From assembly GCA_035772405.1 (NCBI GenBank), contig JAYKKM010000208.1, positions 124,001 to 188,000 of the forward strand: 64,000 bases of DNA, in the 5' to 3' direction. Made by a program: the position numbers and the translations under genes. How positions within the stretch are numbered: the first letter of the stretch is position 1; each line of letters opens with the position of its first letter. The notes beneath the pieces were generated by a model. The model had not been told where the DNA came from and ran no database searches. It saw nothing but the letters and a program-made list of their open reading frames with translations. Below are positions 38,768 through 49,853 of this stretch, one piece after another. This DNA is from Chrysogorgia sp. JL179-B06 (Eukaryota; Cnidaria; Anthozoa; Scleralcyonacea; Chrysogorgiidae).

Positions 38768-41410
38768 TATGAGAAATTGACATTGAATTCATCTGGAGAA
38801 ATTGTGAAGAGTGAGTTTTTGGTAGAAGGACGTAAACATCCACTGCTTGACATTCGTGCAAGAATGCTGAAAATTCATCAAAAGTACACGAGAGATAGGT
38901 CTGATGAAGAGTTTGCCAAGATGTCTTGTGATTTGCTTGTTGCAAGGCTAAATTATCTAAAGGAATTTAAGGAAGGAATGAGTGAAGATGAAATGAGGAT
39001 GCATCTTAAAAAACTAGAGAGAACTAGACATTTGAAGTTATGGCATGATTTGTCAACCATCGCTAACCATGGCCATCTGGTTTTCATCTTATCGTGCATC
39101 TATGACCCAGCTGTGTTCTTTACAAGTGAGGAGTACCACGATAAGACTGGTGTCACTGAAGACATCCAGGCCAAAGTAGAAGCACCGGAAGTCTACATAA
39201 TATCAAGGTCAGGCAGCAGTGACGTGGAACAACTGACATACATAGAAACAAGGTTGGAATGCCTTCAAGATATGGACGTCAGATTGAAGTCTGAGTCAGG
39301 GAATGCTATGACAGATGTAATGCGCTTTTTTCACGGAGATAGTCCAGCACGCCAGTTTGAATGTGGACAGCAGAAAGGTGGTAACTTCTACTGTTCTGGC
39401 TGTGGAGCAAAGGCACAACGCGTTTATGAGCTAGATTATTGCTTCCGATGCCCATATATGTCTTTGTCAGATCGACAAGACCTGGTGTTGAAAGGGCCTG
39501 TGGGGAAAAAGAATTCATTGGCAAAAATAACCCATCCATTATAGCAGTTAAAAAAGAAGGTGTTAACAGAAGAACTGAATGCCAGAAAGATATATGAGGG
39601 AGACAACAAGAAACAATTGGAAGAGCTTTTGGTGGAAGAAATGCATGGAGTGCAAAGAGTACCAGCCTTGTTATACACTGATCCAACATCAACAATGGCC
39701 TCACATAACTGTGGGAATTACGAGATTCTTTCCTTTGAACCACTGCATGATGTTGGGAAGCATATTGAGAACATTTTTACAGAACTTCCTGTTCATCTGT
39801 CCAAAGAAGAAGCTGTTGTAATGAAGGAAGTAGCCACCTTGTCTGTTGGTGGAAAAGAAACCAAGCGAACTTTTGACTACCGATGTGCCCTGATTGTACT
39901 GGCAAAGCATTTAAAAAAGCATATTACAACCAAATATGCTGAGCAACTCCTGCACACACTGGTGGAGATCCAGAAAATTGCATACAGCTCTCAATATCAA
40001 CGAACGTCCAAATCAGTCCTTCGCCTCCACAACTTGACATGGTATCATGGAATTTTATGCCGAGAAGTATTTGGGTTTCAATTGAAAACAATCACAAGCA
40101 GAAAGCTTTATGGTAATTACTTTCACAACATAACATCCCATGCTGCCATGCAGCATCGTTTAGTCTGTGGAAAATCATGTAATGTTGAAGAGTAGGAGAG
40201 GATTTTCAACACAATCACTAACATCACAAAATCAACCTCGTCCTACCATCCTAGCCACGTAATCAGCAATGTCTTCATAAGATTGCAAGCTGAAAAACAG
40301 ATGCAGGAATACAAAACCAATTGTGTCTCAACACAACAGGCAATTGTTTCTAAGCTTGCAGCATCTCTATCACCATATGGAAACACAATCATTCCAAGCC
40401 ATCTTATAGAAAAGCACAACAGGTCCTGGCAAGCACACCTCGAGCGAATTAGTGATTTTCTTTTGGTAGCCAACCAAGCATGGTGGGTAAAGCGTGAAAA
40501 TGGAAACATTGAGTTTTTTGATGGTGAGCAATCTCTTAGTTCTCAAGCTGGTCCTTCCATTCATCATTTCCGTTCAAGTGATTTCACGAGTGAAGAAAAG
40601 TACCTTAAGGATTGCTGGCAAGAATGTTTAAATAGTGGTGTTATACTACCAACAAAGGTACTACAAATTGAGAATGAGCAAGGCAACATGGAACTATATC
40701 ACAGCAACACAGTCATGAATATGGAAGATGATGATAATCAGCCTGAAAGTACATGTCCAATTGATGAAAACATAATATCTTTCAAACTGGTCTCTGACAG
40801 CAACGACTTACCTTCCAAAGAACCTTGTGATACAGTCCTGAACTCCAACACTAGCATGATCAACCAAGATTTTGATGTTGTAACTGTTGTTGAAGGTGTT
40901 ACTTCCACTACTGATGCCACAAGCAGTCCACAAGCAATTGAAGAAGATGAACCACCTTCGACTGCTTCGAGCTACAAACATAACGGTACCAATTCATATA
41001 ACAAGAAGCTGACAAATGATGAGAATAATTCGTGTTCAACGAGCAGCGACAAGCCTACGAATGAGGACAATAATTCATGCTTAACGAAGATGGGTCAAGC
41101 TGTGAAATTTGTTTTGGGAAACACAAATGAAGTTTTACAGTTTGACAAATCCAGACAGAGGCACAAGAAATGGCCCAATGACAAAGATTATCTTGATTCC
41201 TACAAGGATAACTTAGCCATCATTGAAACGAGAATTTCACGTCAACAGCGAAAGTCAGAAGAACAACTGCAGGAATGGGAACGTGAATTTTTTGTTAAAA
41301 ATAATTGCAGAGCAGCCAGTTATACTGACATAAATGCAAGCACGACGGGAAAGCGCATACTGGATCAGCTGAAGTATTCACAGGCAATTGTTAAGAAAAT
41401 ATTAAAGTAA
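38768..41410 (+). pseudogene. Transposase-like gene of transposon C, main exon (about 880 aa), two in-frame TAG
   Basis: One phase runs from the splice acceptor to 41410 and is cut only by TAG at 39542 and TAG at 40193. Features in order: a helical region with a HLKLWHDLSTIANHGHLVFI block, a zinc site (YCSGCGAKAQRVYELDYCFRC), then GNYEILSFEPLHDVGKHIEN and a long all-helical part with HNLTWYHG. The C-terminus is acidic and Asn/Ser-rich, ending in a coiled coil. I read it as the element's transposase by position and conserved acidic/His blocks, but no known DDE superfamily can be assigned. Similar multi-copy proteins seem to occur in cnidarian genomes; this is from memory. Confidence 0.5.
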
Positions 41411-41729
41411 GAGTGCACGAGGGTTTCCTATAACGAAATTGAATACGAAATATTGACGTTTCGAGCGGTTCGTTTTCAGTTTACTATCTATAGTACGAAT
41501 TAATATTGGAGATAGAATGAACTTACCGTGAGTTATGCTGCTTCTGATCATCTTGTCTTTCGTTTAATGGCATTAAAATAGAGCAAAAACAATCAGAATC
41601 TTTAACTGATTTCACTGTATCTTCGCTGAGGCAATATCTAGAAACCAAGCATTCTGTTGCCATTGGCAACGACTTCGAAAATTTTCCTCGCCCCAGTACT
41701 TTCTCTGCCAAGATGATTTTGAAATGTCT

Positions 41730-42700
41730 GCCTTCCTGCATATATTATACCATTATTCTGCTGTGCCAAGATAATTTTGAACTGTCTGCCTTCCTCTGCC
41801 TTTCTGCTGTGCCAAGATAATTTAGAACTGTCTGCCTTAGTTCCTGATTACCATTATTTTGCTCCAGTGAACAAGATATTTTGAACTTATTACTACCAAT
41901 AATATTTGGCATTTCACTCGATTGAACTATATGTTCTAAGGATTTATGGTGAAGGAAAATTTCGAGTGTTGGAATATATACATTTTAAGACCAAACCGTT
42001 ACCTGCAGTTACGAGAAATGCAACATTAAGGCTTTCTGGATGGAATTGACCCTGCAATGCTAGTGCAAGTGCTTTGACCACTGAGCTATGGATTGTGAAC
42101 TGTTTATCTTCCTGATTACCATTGTCCTGCTCTGCCAAGTAATTTTGAACTGTTTGCCTTCCTGATTACCACTCTGCTCTGCCTATCCTGGTGCGCCTCA
42201 CTTGTTTTTCTGCTCTGCCAAGATAATTTTAAACTGACCGCCTTCCTTATTATACCATTATTCTGCTGTGCCAAGATGATTTTGAACTGTCTGCCTTCCT
42301 CTGCCTTTCTGCTCTGCCAAGATAATTTTGAACTGTCTACCTTAGTTCCTGATTACCATTATATTGCTCCAGTGACCAAGATATTTTGAACTTATTGCTA
42401 CCAATAATATTTGGCATTTCACTCGATTAAACTATATGTTCTAAGGATTTATGGTGAAGGGAAATTTTGAGTGTTGGAATATATACATTTTAAGACCAAA
42501 CCGTTACCTGCAGTTGTGAGAAATGCAACATCAAGGCTTTCTGGATGGAATTGACCCTGCAATGCAATGCTAGTTCTTTGACCACTGAGCTATGGATTGT
42601 GAACTGTTTATCTTCCTGATTACCATTGTCCTGCTCTGCCAAGTAATTTTGAACTGTCTGCCTTGCTAATAGCCTGTACTCTGCTGCTGAACAATGGTTC
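41730..42700 (-). repeat. Duplicated tRNA-derived SINE block
   Basis: Two copies of a block of about 500 bp (starting near 41740 and 42245). Read on the minus strand each has a pol III A-box-like TAGCTCAGTGGTCAAAG (about 42070-42090 and 42573-42595) and a B-box-like GGGTCAATTCCATCC (42038-42052 and 42543-42557), 20-35 nt apart, then a shared 3' body. Around them the word TCTGCCAAGATAATTTTGAA is repeated many times. The 3' body recurs near 53165-53200 in transposon D. So it is a SINE family of the host. Confidence 0.6.
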
Positions 42701-43016
42701 ATGAGTTTGATGGCTGAAAGTGGGTGCCTGATTAATTAGATTTGCTGTATTGTACAGAAAAATTAATTGATCAAGTAACTACCTTGAATAATGGCAATAC
42801 ATTGTGACAGGTACTGTAAGCTGGGAAGCAGGTAAGTCAATCAACTCAGTTCAACAAGTAAAATATTCTTGCATTAGTCTCACAGTAAAATTCTGGAGGG
42901 CCGGCCCTAGTAGGATAATTTGAAGGACATGAAGTAAAAATGCATGTTTTTATTACTGAAGCGCACACTATATTTTGCAATAACAAGACAGCACTGTGCA
43001 ACCTACAGTACATCAT

Positions 43017-43352
43017 GGTCGTGGCTAGATGGTACAGTCGTAGTTGAGGTGACCATGAGGTACTAGGTCTGAGTCGTCTTCTGGACGACCTTTTTTAGTT
43101 TCCGTGAGAGGTTCGAAATGAGAAATTGTTACAATCGGACATGCCTATATGATAAAATACATCATGGAACTGCTAACCCCAAAACAACTTTGATCCTAAC
43201 CCCCCGCCTAATGGGTTTTCTAACCCCCCGCCTAATGGTTTTCTAGTACTAACCTAATAATGCTAATAAAAGGATCATCCAGAAGATGACTCAGACATAG
43301 TACATGTACCTCACGGTCACCTCAATTGCAAGTGTACCATCTAGCCACGACC
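43017..43352. mobile_element. 336-bp Mutator-like MITE with 9-bp target duplication
   Basis: Inverted repeats of about 85 bp begin GGTCGTGGCTAGATGGTAC at 43017 and end with its complement at 43352. The flanks are identical: GTACATCAT at 43008-43016 and 43353-43361. A 9-bp duplication with long terminal repeats is the hallmark of Mutator-type elements. It has no coding capacity. Confidence 0.8.
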
Positions 43353-43663
43353 GTACATCATGCCAGAAATGAACACTCTGTATGAAATGAACAGTACTGT
43401 ACAGATACTTTAATAGTAAGACACAAATGTACTGTACAAATTCACTTAGTCCATGTAGCTCATATATATAATTATATACACACATGTGCAAAGAAACATG
43501 ATGTGTCATATTAGTACAGGTGTTTTCTTCAATTTTCTTCAAAGCAAATTAATGTACATGTACATTGTTATGTCAAGTGTGTTGAATTTGGATTCATTCT
43601 TTATGTGCTATGACAATGCCTGGATCATTGGAATACTGTATCTGAAAACAAAAAAATAAGGTT

Positions 43664-45545
43664 GAAAAAACAAAAATGTCAACAGTTTATTCAAGGCAAC
43701 TACAATGGATTGTCAAGATTTACAAGTCTTTGGCGTTCAAGCTTTACTGTGCAATTAAGCCATAGTAATAATAATTATGATGATAAAACCACATTTCAAC
43801 TTTCAAGTGATAATAAAACCCATAAATACATAGCAATAGCAATAACTTCAAAGTTGTCAAGATGTTTCGTCTTTGGGCAACGGGCTGTCAAGATTTCCAA
43901 GTCTTTCGGCAGCTAGTTTGAGCTTTACTGTGTATTGTGTAATAAAGCCGTATTTATATAATAATTATGATGATAAAACCACATTTCAAGTGATAATAAA
44001 CCCATAAATACATAGCAATAGCAATAACTTCAAAGTAGTCAATATGTTTCGTCTTTGGGCAACGGGCTGTCAAGATTTCCAAGTCTTTCGGCAGCTAGTT
44101 TGAGCTTTACTGTGTATTGTGTAATAAAGCCGTATTTATATAATAATTATGATGATAAAACCACATTTCAAGTGATAATAAAACCCATAAATACATAGCA
44201 ATAGCAATAACTTCAAAGTTGTCAAGATGTTTCGTCTTTGGGCAACGGGCTGTCAAGATTTCCAAGTCTTTCTGCAGCTAGTTTGAGCTTTACTGTGTAT
44301 TGTGTAATAAAGCCCTATTTATATAATAATTATGATGATAAAACCACATTTCAAGTGATAATAAAACCCATAAATACATAGCAATAGCAATAACTTCAAA
44401 GTTGTCAAGATGTTTCGTCTTTGGGCAACGGGCTGTCAAGATTTCCAATTCTTTCGGCAGCTAGTTTGAGCTTTACTGTGTATTGTGTAATAAAGCCGTA
44501 TTTATATAATAATTATGATGATAAAACCACATTTCAAGTGATAATAAAACCCATAAATACATAGCAATAGCAATAACTTCAAAGTTGTCAAGATGTTTCG
44601 TCTTTGGGCAACGGGCTGTCAAGATTTCCAAGTCTTTCGGCAGCTAGTTTGAGCTTTACTGTGTATTGTGTAATAAAGCCGTATTTATATAATAATTATG
44701 ATGATAAAACCACATTTCAAGTGATAATAAAACCCATAAATACATAGCAATAGCAATAACTTCAAAGTTGTCAAGATGTTTCGTCTTTGGGCAACGGGCT
44801 GTCAAGATTTCCAAGTCTTTCGGCAGCTAGTTTGAGCTTTACTGTGTATTGTGTAATAAAGCCATATTTATATAATAATTATAATGATAAAACCACATTT
44901 CAAGTGATAATAAAACCCATAAATACATAGCAATAGCAATAACTTCAAAGTTGTCAAGATGTTTCGTCTTTGGGCAACGGGCTGTCAAGATTTCCAAGTC
45001 TTTCGGCAGCTAGTTTGAGCTTTACTGTGTATTGTGTAATAAAGCCGCATTTATATAATAATTATGATGATAAAACCACATTTCAAGTGATAATAAAACC
45101 CATAAATACATAGCAATAGCAATAACTTCAAAGTTGTCAAGATGTTTCGTCTTTGGGCAACGGGCTGTCAAGATTTCCAAGTCTTTCGGCAGCTAGTTTG
45201 AGCTTTACTGTGTATTGTGTAACAAAGCCATAATTATATAATAATTATAATGATAAAACCACATTTCAAGTGATAATAAAACCCATAAATACATAGCAAT
45301 AGCAATAACTTTAAAGTTGTCAAGATGTTTCGTCTTTGGGCAACGGGCTGTCAAGATTTCCAAGTCTTTCGGCAGCTAGTTTGAGCTTAATTACTGTGTA
45401 TTGTGTAATAAAGCCATAATTATATAATAATTATAATGATAAAACCATATTTCAAGTAAAAATAAATGCACAAAAATAACAGGAACTTCAAAGTTTTAAG
45501 ATGTTTCATCTTTGGGCAATGATGTTTAAGCTTTACTGTGTAATT
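43664..45545. repeat. 183-bp tandem repeat, about 10 copies
   Basis: The word GTTTCGTCTTTGGGCAAC occurs at 43864, 44046, 44229, 44412, 44595, 44778, 44961, 45144 and 45327, a fixed 182-183-bp step, with diverged units at both ends (one at about 45502). Internal copies are nearly identical, so amplification or homogenisation is recent. Each unit contains CTTTACTGTGTATTGTGTAA and ATAATTATGATGATAAAACC. It directly precedes the LINE. Confidence 0.9.
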
Positions 45546-45845
45546 ACATGTACAGGTAAGCCATAGTTATAATATATAATGATAAAACTACATGTATGTA
45601 CACTTCAAGTAAAATGTAGAGGCTTATAAGGACAAACTGTGTAAATGGTATACGTAGCTGTATTATAAGAATCGGCGCCAGGTTATATGGCCTTGAACTC
45701 GTAAACAACAATATTAAGACTGCAGCTGTAGTATTAAAACTGTTCTTTGATAAAGAACAGTATTAATTTAACAGTATTAATTTTATTTATTTATTTATTT
45801 TTTTCATTTATTTTTATTATTTTTTTTTTTCATATTTAATACAAA

Positions 45846-46457
45846 ATGGCGTCCAGTCGACTGTTTAGAGCAGCGCGTCATATCTTACTTATCCTCGTTA
45901 TACAACTGTGTCTCTTCAAACTAAAGATTCCTCGAAGTTTAATAACGTACCGAAGAAATGGCTGTGAGTATTTTCAAGCTTCTCACAATGTTTCCCAGCC
46001 TAAAATCTACTGCTCAGTTCCATCGAAACATTACACCAAATCGCCAACTCTGTCAAGTTCTAAGGTACTGCACGCTGTTTGCCGTCTTGTCCAGAAGTCA
46101 CTATTGGCTGTTATCCTCGTCCGTCTATCTAACGATGTGGAAATTAATCCTGGCCCTGAATCTAATTTTCCACGATTACGTGGTTTGAAAGTTGGCCATC
46201 TAAATATACGAAGTATTGCTGGAAAGATTGACGCCGTACAGCTCCTTCTTAAGGAAAAGCCGTTTGATATTCTCACATTCTCAGAGACTTGGTTGAATTC
46301 GAACATTGCTGATAATGAAATTAATATTTCTGGCTATGAATTCGTCAGAAACGATAGAGTTGGAAAATCTGGTGGAGGTACTCTGGCGTTCGTACGAGAC
46401 GGTATTCCTTACACTAACAGAATTGATTTGTTAAATGGTAATATTTACTGTGTATAG
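45846..46457 (+). CDS. LINE ORF N-terminus: hydrophobic leader, 2A-like motif, endonuclease start
   Basis: Residues 1-30 (MASSRLFRAARHILLILVIQ...) form a basic then hydrophobic leader that could be a signal or anchor. At residues 97-104 stands DVEINPGP, matching the 2A ribosome-skipping consensus D-(V/I)-E-x-N-P-G-P. Immediately after it the endonuclease domain starts (GLKVGHLNIRSI, then LTFSETWLN with the catalytic Glu). 2A motifs at this place are known in CR1-type LINEs of sea urchin and other invertebrates. Skipping would release the leader from the enzyme. The frame ends at 46457 by a 1-nt shift relative to the next ORF. Confidence 0.75.
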   Translation: MASSRLFRAARHILLILVIQLCLFKLKIPRSLITYRRNGCEYFQASHNVSQPKIYCSVPSKHYTKSPTLSSSKVLHAVCRLVQKSLLAVILVRLSNDVEINPGPESNFPRLRGLKVGHLNIRSIAGKIDAVQLLLKEKPFDILTFSETWLNSNIADNEINISGYEFVRNDRVGKSGGGTLAFVRDGIPYTNRIDLLNGNIYCV

Positions 46458-48960
46458 GGCTCCTGATTTTTCTCTAGACAGCTTTATCGATGATCTAAAC
46501 AACACTCTTTCGGCGATTCCATCAGAAGCTGAAGTATTGTTGCTTGGAGATTTCAATGTGAACTTTTTGGCGAAGAAAACTGATCACTCTTATGCATCGA
46601 AACAAAAGCTTATTAGAATTGCAAATAAGCATTACCTTGATCAGCTAATTGTGCATCCCACAAGAATAACCGAAGAATCATCTACAACAATTGATTTATT
46701 GTTCGCAAATAACATCCATCGTATAGTGGACTCGGGAGTTTTGCATGTCCATTTGAGTGATCATTCACTCATTTATTGTATTGTTAAAGCAGGCGTCCCT
46801 AGAGCCCCAGGCAAGACCATTGAATATCGGTCATACAAACATTATTCGAAGGAATTATTCTTAAGTGACCTGAAAGAAGCCCATTGGGATTTGATTAATG
46901 AAGAAGATGACGTCAATGTTGCTGTTGAGAAGTGGAACGAAATGTTCACTGAAATTGCTGACCAGCATGCGCCGATTAAGAAATCTCGGGTAAAGGCAAT
47001 TCAAACACCATGGTTAACTTCGGATTTAAGTAACGCCATGCAGGAACGTGATTATTATCACCGAAAGGCTATTAAGACCAACTCGCCTTATCAATGGAAG
47101 ATGTATAAGAAAATGAAGACATATGTTAATAAGTCTGTCAAAAAATGTAAAGCTGACTATTACCAAGATCTAATTAATAAGAACAAAGGAAATCCAGGTG
47201 AACTGTGGAAATCGTTAAATCAAATTACCTCTCGAAAATCAACTTCCCCGCCATCCTGTATTGAAGTTAATGGTGTTTCTCATACTGACCCGAAATCTAT
47301 TGTTGAAATCCTTAATGATCATTTCTCAAATATTGGAACTAAATTAGCCGCTAAGTTGAACATTGTTAGTTTTCTGTTATGTCCAAGATTTTCGTCTAAT
47401 CAAACAACAAATGTTAAGAACGAGTTCACTTTCCAGGATGTCGACGAGAGCTTTATTAACAGTCAACTGAAACAACTAAAGACGAATAAAGCTATCGGCC
47501 TTGATGGAATTAGTGCCAGAATGCTTAAAGACTCTGCCACTGTTTTGGCACCTGTTCTTACTATGCTATTTAACCGCTCACTAAATTCTTCCATTTTCCC
47601 TGCCATCTGGAAATCGGGAAAAGTAATAGCCCTGTTTAAATCGGACAATCGATGTGACCCTAACAACTATAGACCAATTACCATATTACCAACAGTCAGC
47701 AAAATACTCGAAAGGGTGGTCCATACACAAGTTTACAACTACCTAAACGAGAACAAGATATTAACACCAAGGCAGTTTGGCTTTAGACCTAAGCTTTCAA
47801 CAGAGATTGCCCTTGCTCACTTTACTGATACCATCTTGGGAAATATGGATAAAGGCTTGGTAACAGGTGCTGTCTATCTTGATCTTGCAAAGGCATTTGA
47901 TACTGTTGATCATGACTGCCTTTATCAAAAACTTATTACTGTTGGTCTCTCGAATGAATGTGTAAATTGGTTTAAATCATACTTGTCTAACAGAAGCCAG
48001 GTCACTGCTCTGTCCAGCTGTATTTCATCTTTAAAGCCAGTCCCTGTTGGTGTTCCCCAAGGAAGTGTTCTTGGTCCACTTCTCTTTCTAATTTTTGTGA
48101 ATGATCTTCCACTCTACACCAATAACTGCGAAATATCACTATACGCTGATGACACAATTATATATTGCTCTTCTAATTGTGCGGATGATCTTCAAGATAA
48201 ATTGAACTCTGACCTACAAAGACTGTGTCAGTGGTTTAATTTTAATCGCTTGTCCTTGAATACATCCAAATGTAAATTTGTTCTTTACGGTAGCTCTCGT
48301 AAACTTAACAAGTTTCATAATGTATCTTTTTCAATCAATGGTTTCACTCTGGAGAGGAAAGAGTCCTTTAAATATCTTGGAGTTAGCATCAACCAAAATA
48401 TGTCATGGGCAGATCACATAAATGTTCTAAGTAAGAAAATTAATCAACGACTGGGTCTTATCAAGAGATTTAAATACATGCTTCCATTACATGCCAGACT
48501 CACATTATATAACAGTTTGATCCTCCCCTTATTTGACTATGGGGACATCGTTTGGGGAGACAAAAATAATATGGTTTTAATGGAGCATTTGCAAGTTCTC
48601 CAAAATAATGCAGCTCGACTTATGTTAGACCTTCCTCGTTTTCAATTGTCTGCATCGCAAGCTCTTAATAATCTGAACTGGAAGCCATTAACTTTTCGCC
48701 GGCGTTACCACCGTTGCGTTGCAATTTTTAAGTGTCTGAACAATATGGTCAACTTTGATTTTAATCTAAAGAAAAATAAGGACATTCACGACCATGACAC
48801 ACGGCGGCGTGACAATCTCCATCTTCCCTTTGCTCGTACCAATTGGGGCAAGCAGAGATTCGTTTTTAGTTCACTTGTTGACTGGAACTCATTAGAATCT
48901 GATGTTAAATCGATTAAAAATTTTAACATTTTTAAATCGAAACTGAAAACCTGTTTTTAG
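46435..48960 (+). CDS. LINE ORF: rest of endonuclease, reverse transcriptase, C-terminal domain (841 aa)
   Basis: It continues the endonuclease (VLLLGDFNVNF near residue 38, HLSDHSLIYC near residue 105). The reverse transcriptase follows: NYRPITILPTVSKILER, GFRPKLST, YLDLAKAFDTVDH (first catalytic Asp), VPQGSVLGPLLFLIFVNDLP and LYADDTI (catalytic pair near residue 569), then SFKYLGV. The C-terminal region with HDTRRRDNLHLP is typical of this LINE group. It nicks target DNA and copies the RNA onto the 3' end. A shift near 46440 separates it from the upstream part. Confidence 0.85.
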   Translation: MVIFTVYRAPDFSLDSFIDDLNNTLSAIPSEAEVLLLGDFNVNFLAKKTDHSYASKQKLIRIANKHYLDQLIVHPTRITEESSTTIDLLFANNIHRIVDSGVLHVHLSDHSLIYCIVKAGVPRAPGKTIEYRSYKHYSKELFLSDLKEAHWDLINEEDDVNVAVEKWNEMFTEIADQHAPIKKSRVKAIQTPWLTSDLSNAMQERDYYHRKAIKTNSPYQWKMYKKMKTYVNKSVKKCKADYYQDLINKNKGNPGELWKSLNQITSRKSTSPPSCIEVNGVSHTDPKSIVEILNDHFSNIGTKLAAKLNIVSFLLCPRFSSNQTTNVKNEFTFQDVDESFINSQLKQLKTNKAIGLDGISARMLKDSATVLAPVLTMLFNRSLNSSIFPAIWKSGKVIALFKSDNRCDPNNYRPITILPTVSKILERVVHTQVYNYLNENKILTPRQFGFRPKLSTEIALAHFTDTILGNMDKGLVTGAVYLDLAKAFDTVDHDCLYQKLITVGLSNECVNWFKSYLSNRSQVTALSSCISSLKPVPVGVPQGSVLGPLLFLIFVNDLPLYTNNCEISLYADDTIIYCSSNCADDLQDKLNSDLQRLCQWFNFNRLSLNTSKCKFVLYGSSRKLNKFHNVSFSINGFTLERKESFKYLGVSINQNMSWADHINVLSKKINQRLGLIKRFKYMLPLHARLTLYNSLILPLFDYGDIVWGDKNNMVLMEHLQVLQNNAARLMLDLPRFQLSASQALNNLNWKPLTFRRRYHRCVAIFKCLNNMVNFDFNLKKNKDIHDHDTRRRDNLHLPFARTNWGKQRFVFSSLVDWNSLESDVKSIKNFNIFKSKLKTCF

Positions 48961-49601
48961 AACTTCTATATCTCTAGTCTTCACTTAATTGTATATGTAT
49001 ATTTATCTACATATAAGTATGTTATTTATAATTGTTCATAATTTATGCAGGACCTCCCTGAAAATCACCTCGGTGAGTTGGAGCTTTCCTGATTAAATAT
49101 TGTTATAATAATAATAATAATAAATAGTCTGTACATACATACTAGTCAGGGTAATTTAATATTATGCAGTTTTATGAATAAACGTTTGAAATGCTGCGTG
49201 GGGACAGACCGTACAAGCGTTTGTCTTCACTGTTGTGGTTATTAGTTTTGTATTCAAACAAAATAACTGACAAATACAACTAATGGGACGAGAGCGAAGG
49301 TGTACAAACTTAAACTTTAGTCAACAAACAAATATAACAGCAACCAGATAATTGCTTACCTTGAAGAATTGATGACTTCTTCAAACAATTCGTCGTTTTA
49401 AACTTTACTGTATAATAAGCACAAAGTCAACAAACCATAATCACCTCTCGCCAACTATATATATAAAACATCTTCGTTCTTCCTCGACTCCATTTTGTAA
49501 TCGAAAAAAATATCACTGAAACGACGATGTGGCCGCGCTCTCGAAGCAAATAATTACTGGGTCGAGGAAAAGTTGGACCCAGGCATTAACTCACCTGAGT
49601 A

Positions 49602-49719
49602 TCTGGGAATATTAATAAACACTATTATTGACTATGATGCTTCTCATCTTTCACACAAAGAAATTAAACTAATACTAGATTCTAAAAAGCTCATTAATGT
49701 TGAAACATGTAAAAAATAA
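49602..49719 (+). pseudogene. 3' part of the family gene interrupted by transposon C
   Basis: In phase with the paralogues it reads LGILINTIIDYDASHLSHK and ends KKLINVETCKK. The corresponding segment of the 49854 gene is SGISIKTLIEHNAIHLLSKK and that of 50318 is RRIKILSEKEDIYHLLHKN. Together with 34818-35112 it accounts for one whole family member, split at TA. Confidence 0.65.
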
Positions 49720-49785
49720 AGTAATAAAAAAAAATTTTAACAAAAAAACTAGTCTAACGTTTTTTTTTGTTTTCAAAAAAACCAA

Positions 49786-49799
49786 TATATATAAAGGGT
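49786..49799 (+). promoter_or_regulatory. TATA element TATATATAAAGGGT
   Basis: Same block as at 17125-17140, here 55-68 nt upstream of ATG 49854. Confidence 0.6.
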
Positions 49800-49853
49800 C
49801 AACACTTCATTTAATCCTATATTTTTTTATGATAATAAAAGAGAAAAAAAAAA

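Larger units (their letters stand above)
45846..49122 (+). mobile_element. Non-LTR retrotransposon (CR1/L2-like LINE)
   Basis: It contains an apurinic-type endonuclease and a reverse transcriptase in overlapping frames. The 3' end has a short stem region (CTCCCTGAAAATCACCTCGG) and a (ATA)n tail at about 49101-49122. This tail and the ORF order fit CR1/L2-type elements. It is nearly complete and only slightly damaged, so it inserted recently, after the satellite and within transposon C. Confidence 0.8.
35115..49599. mobile_element. Transposon C: 14.5-kb DNA transposon, TA target duplication
   Basis: Terminal inverted repeats: CTCAGGTGTGTTAATGCCTG at 35115 and its inverted counterpart ending CACCTGAG at 49599, matching at 25 of the first 26 bases (through CTGGGTCCA). 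TA flanks both ends (35113-35114, 49600-49601). The element B gene on either side matches its own paralogues across the junction, which fixes the boundaries. It encodes a split transposase-like gene (37027-41410) and another ORF (35859-36584). Later insertions include SINEs, a MITE, a 183-bp satellite and a LINE. The superfamily is not recognised; TA targeting alone would suggest Tc1/mariner-like chemistry, but size and protein do not fit. Confidence 0.8.

Noticed and set aside
42015..42100. A functional tRNA gene on the minus strand
   Set aside because: A- and B-box-like words are present, but spacing and lack of an acceptor stem point to a SINE; it is also duplicated with the surrounding repeat.
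43664..45545. CRISPR-like array of regularly spaced repeats
   Set aside because: The whole 183-bp unit is conserved with no unique spacers; it is a tandem satellite in an animal genome.
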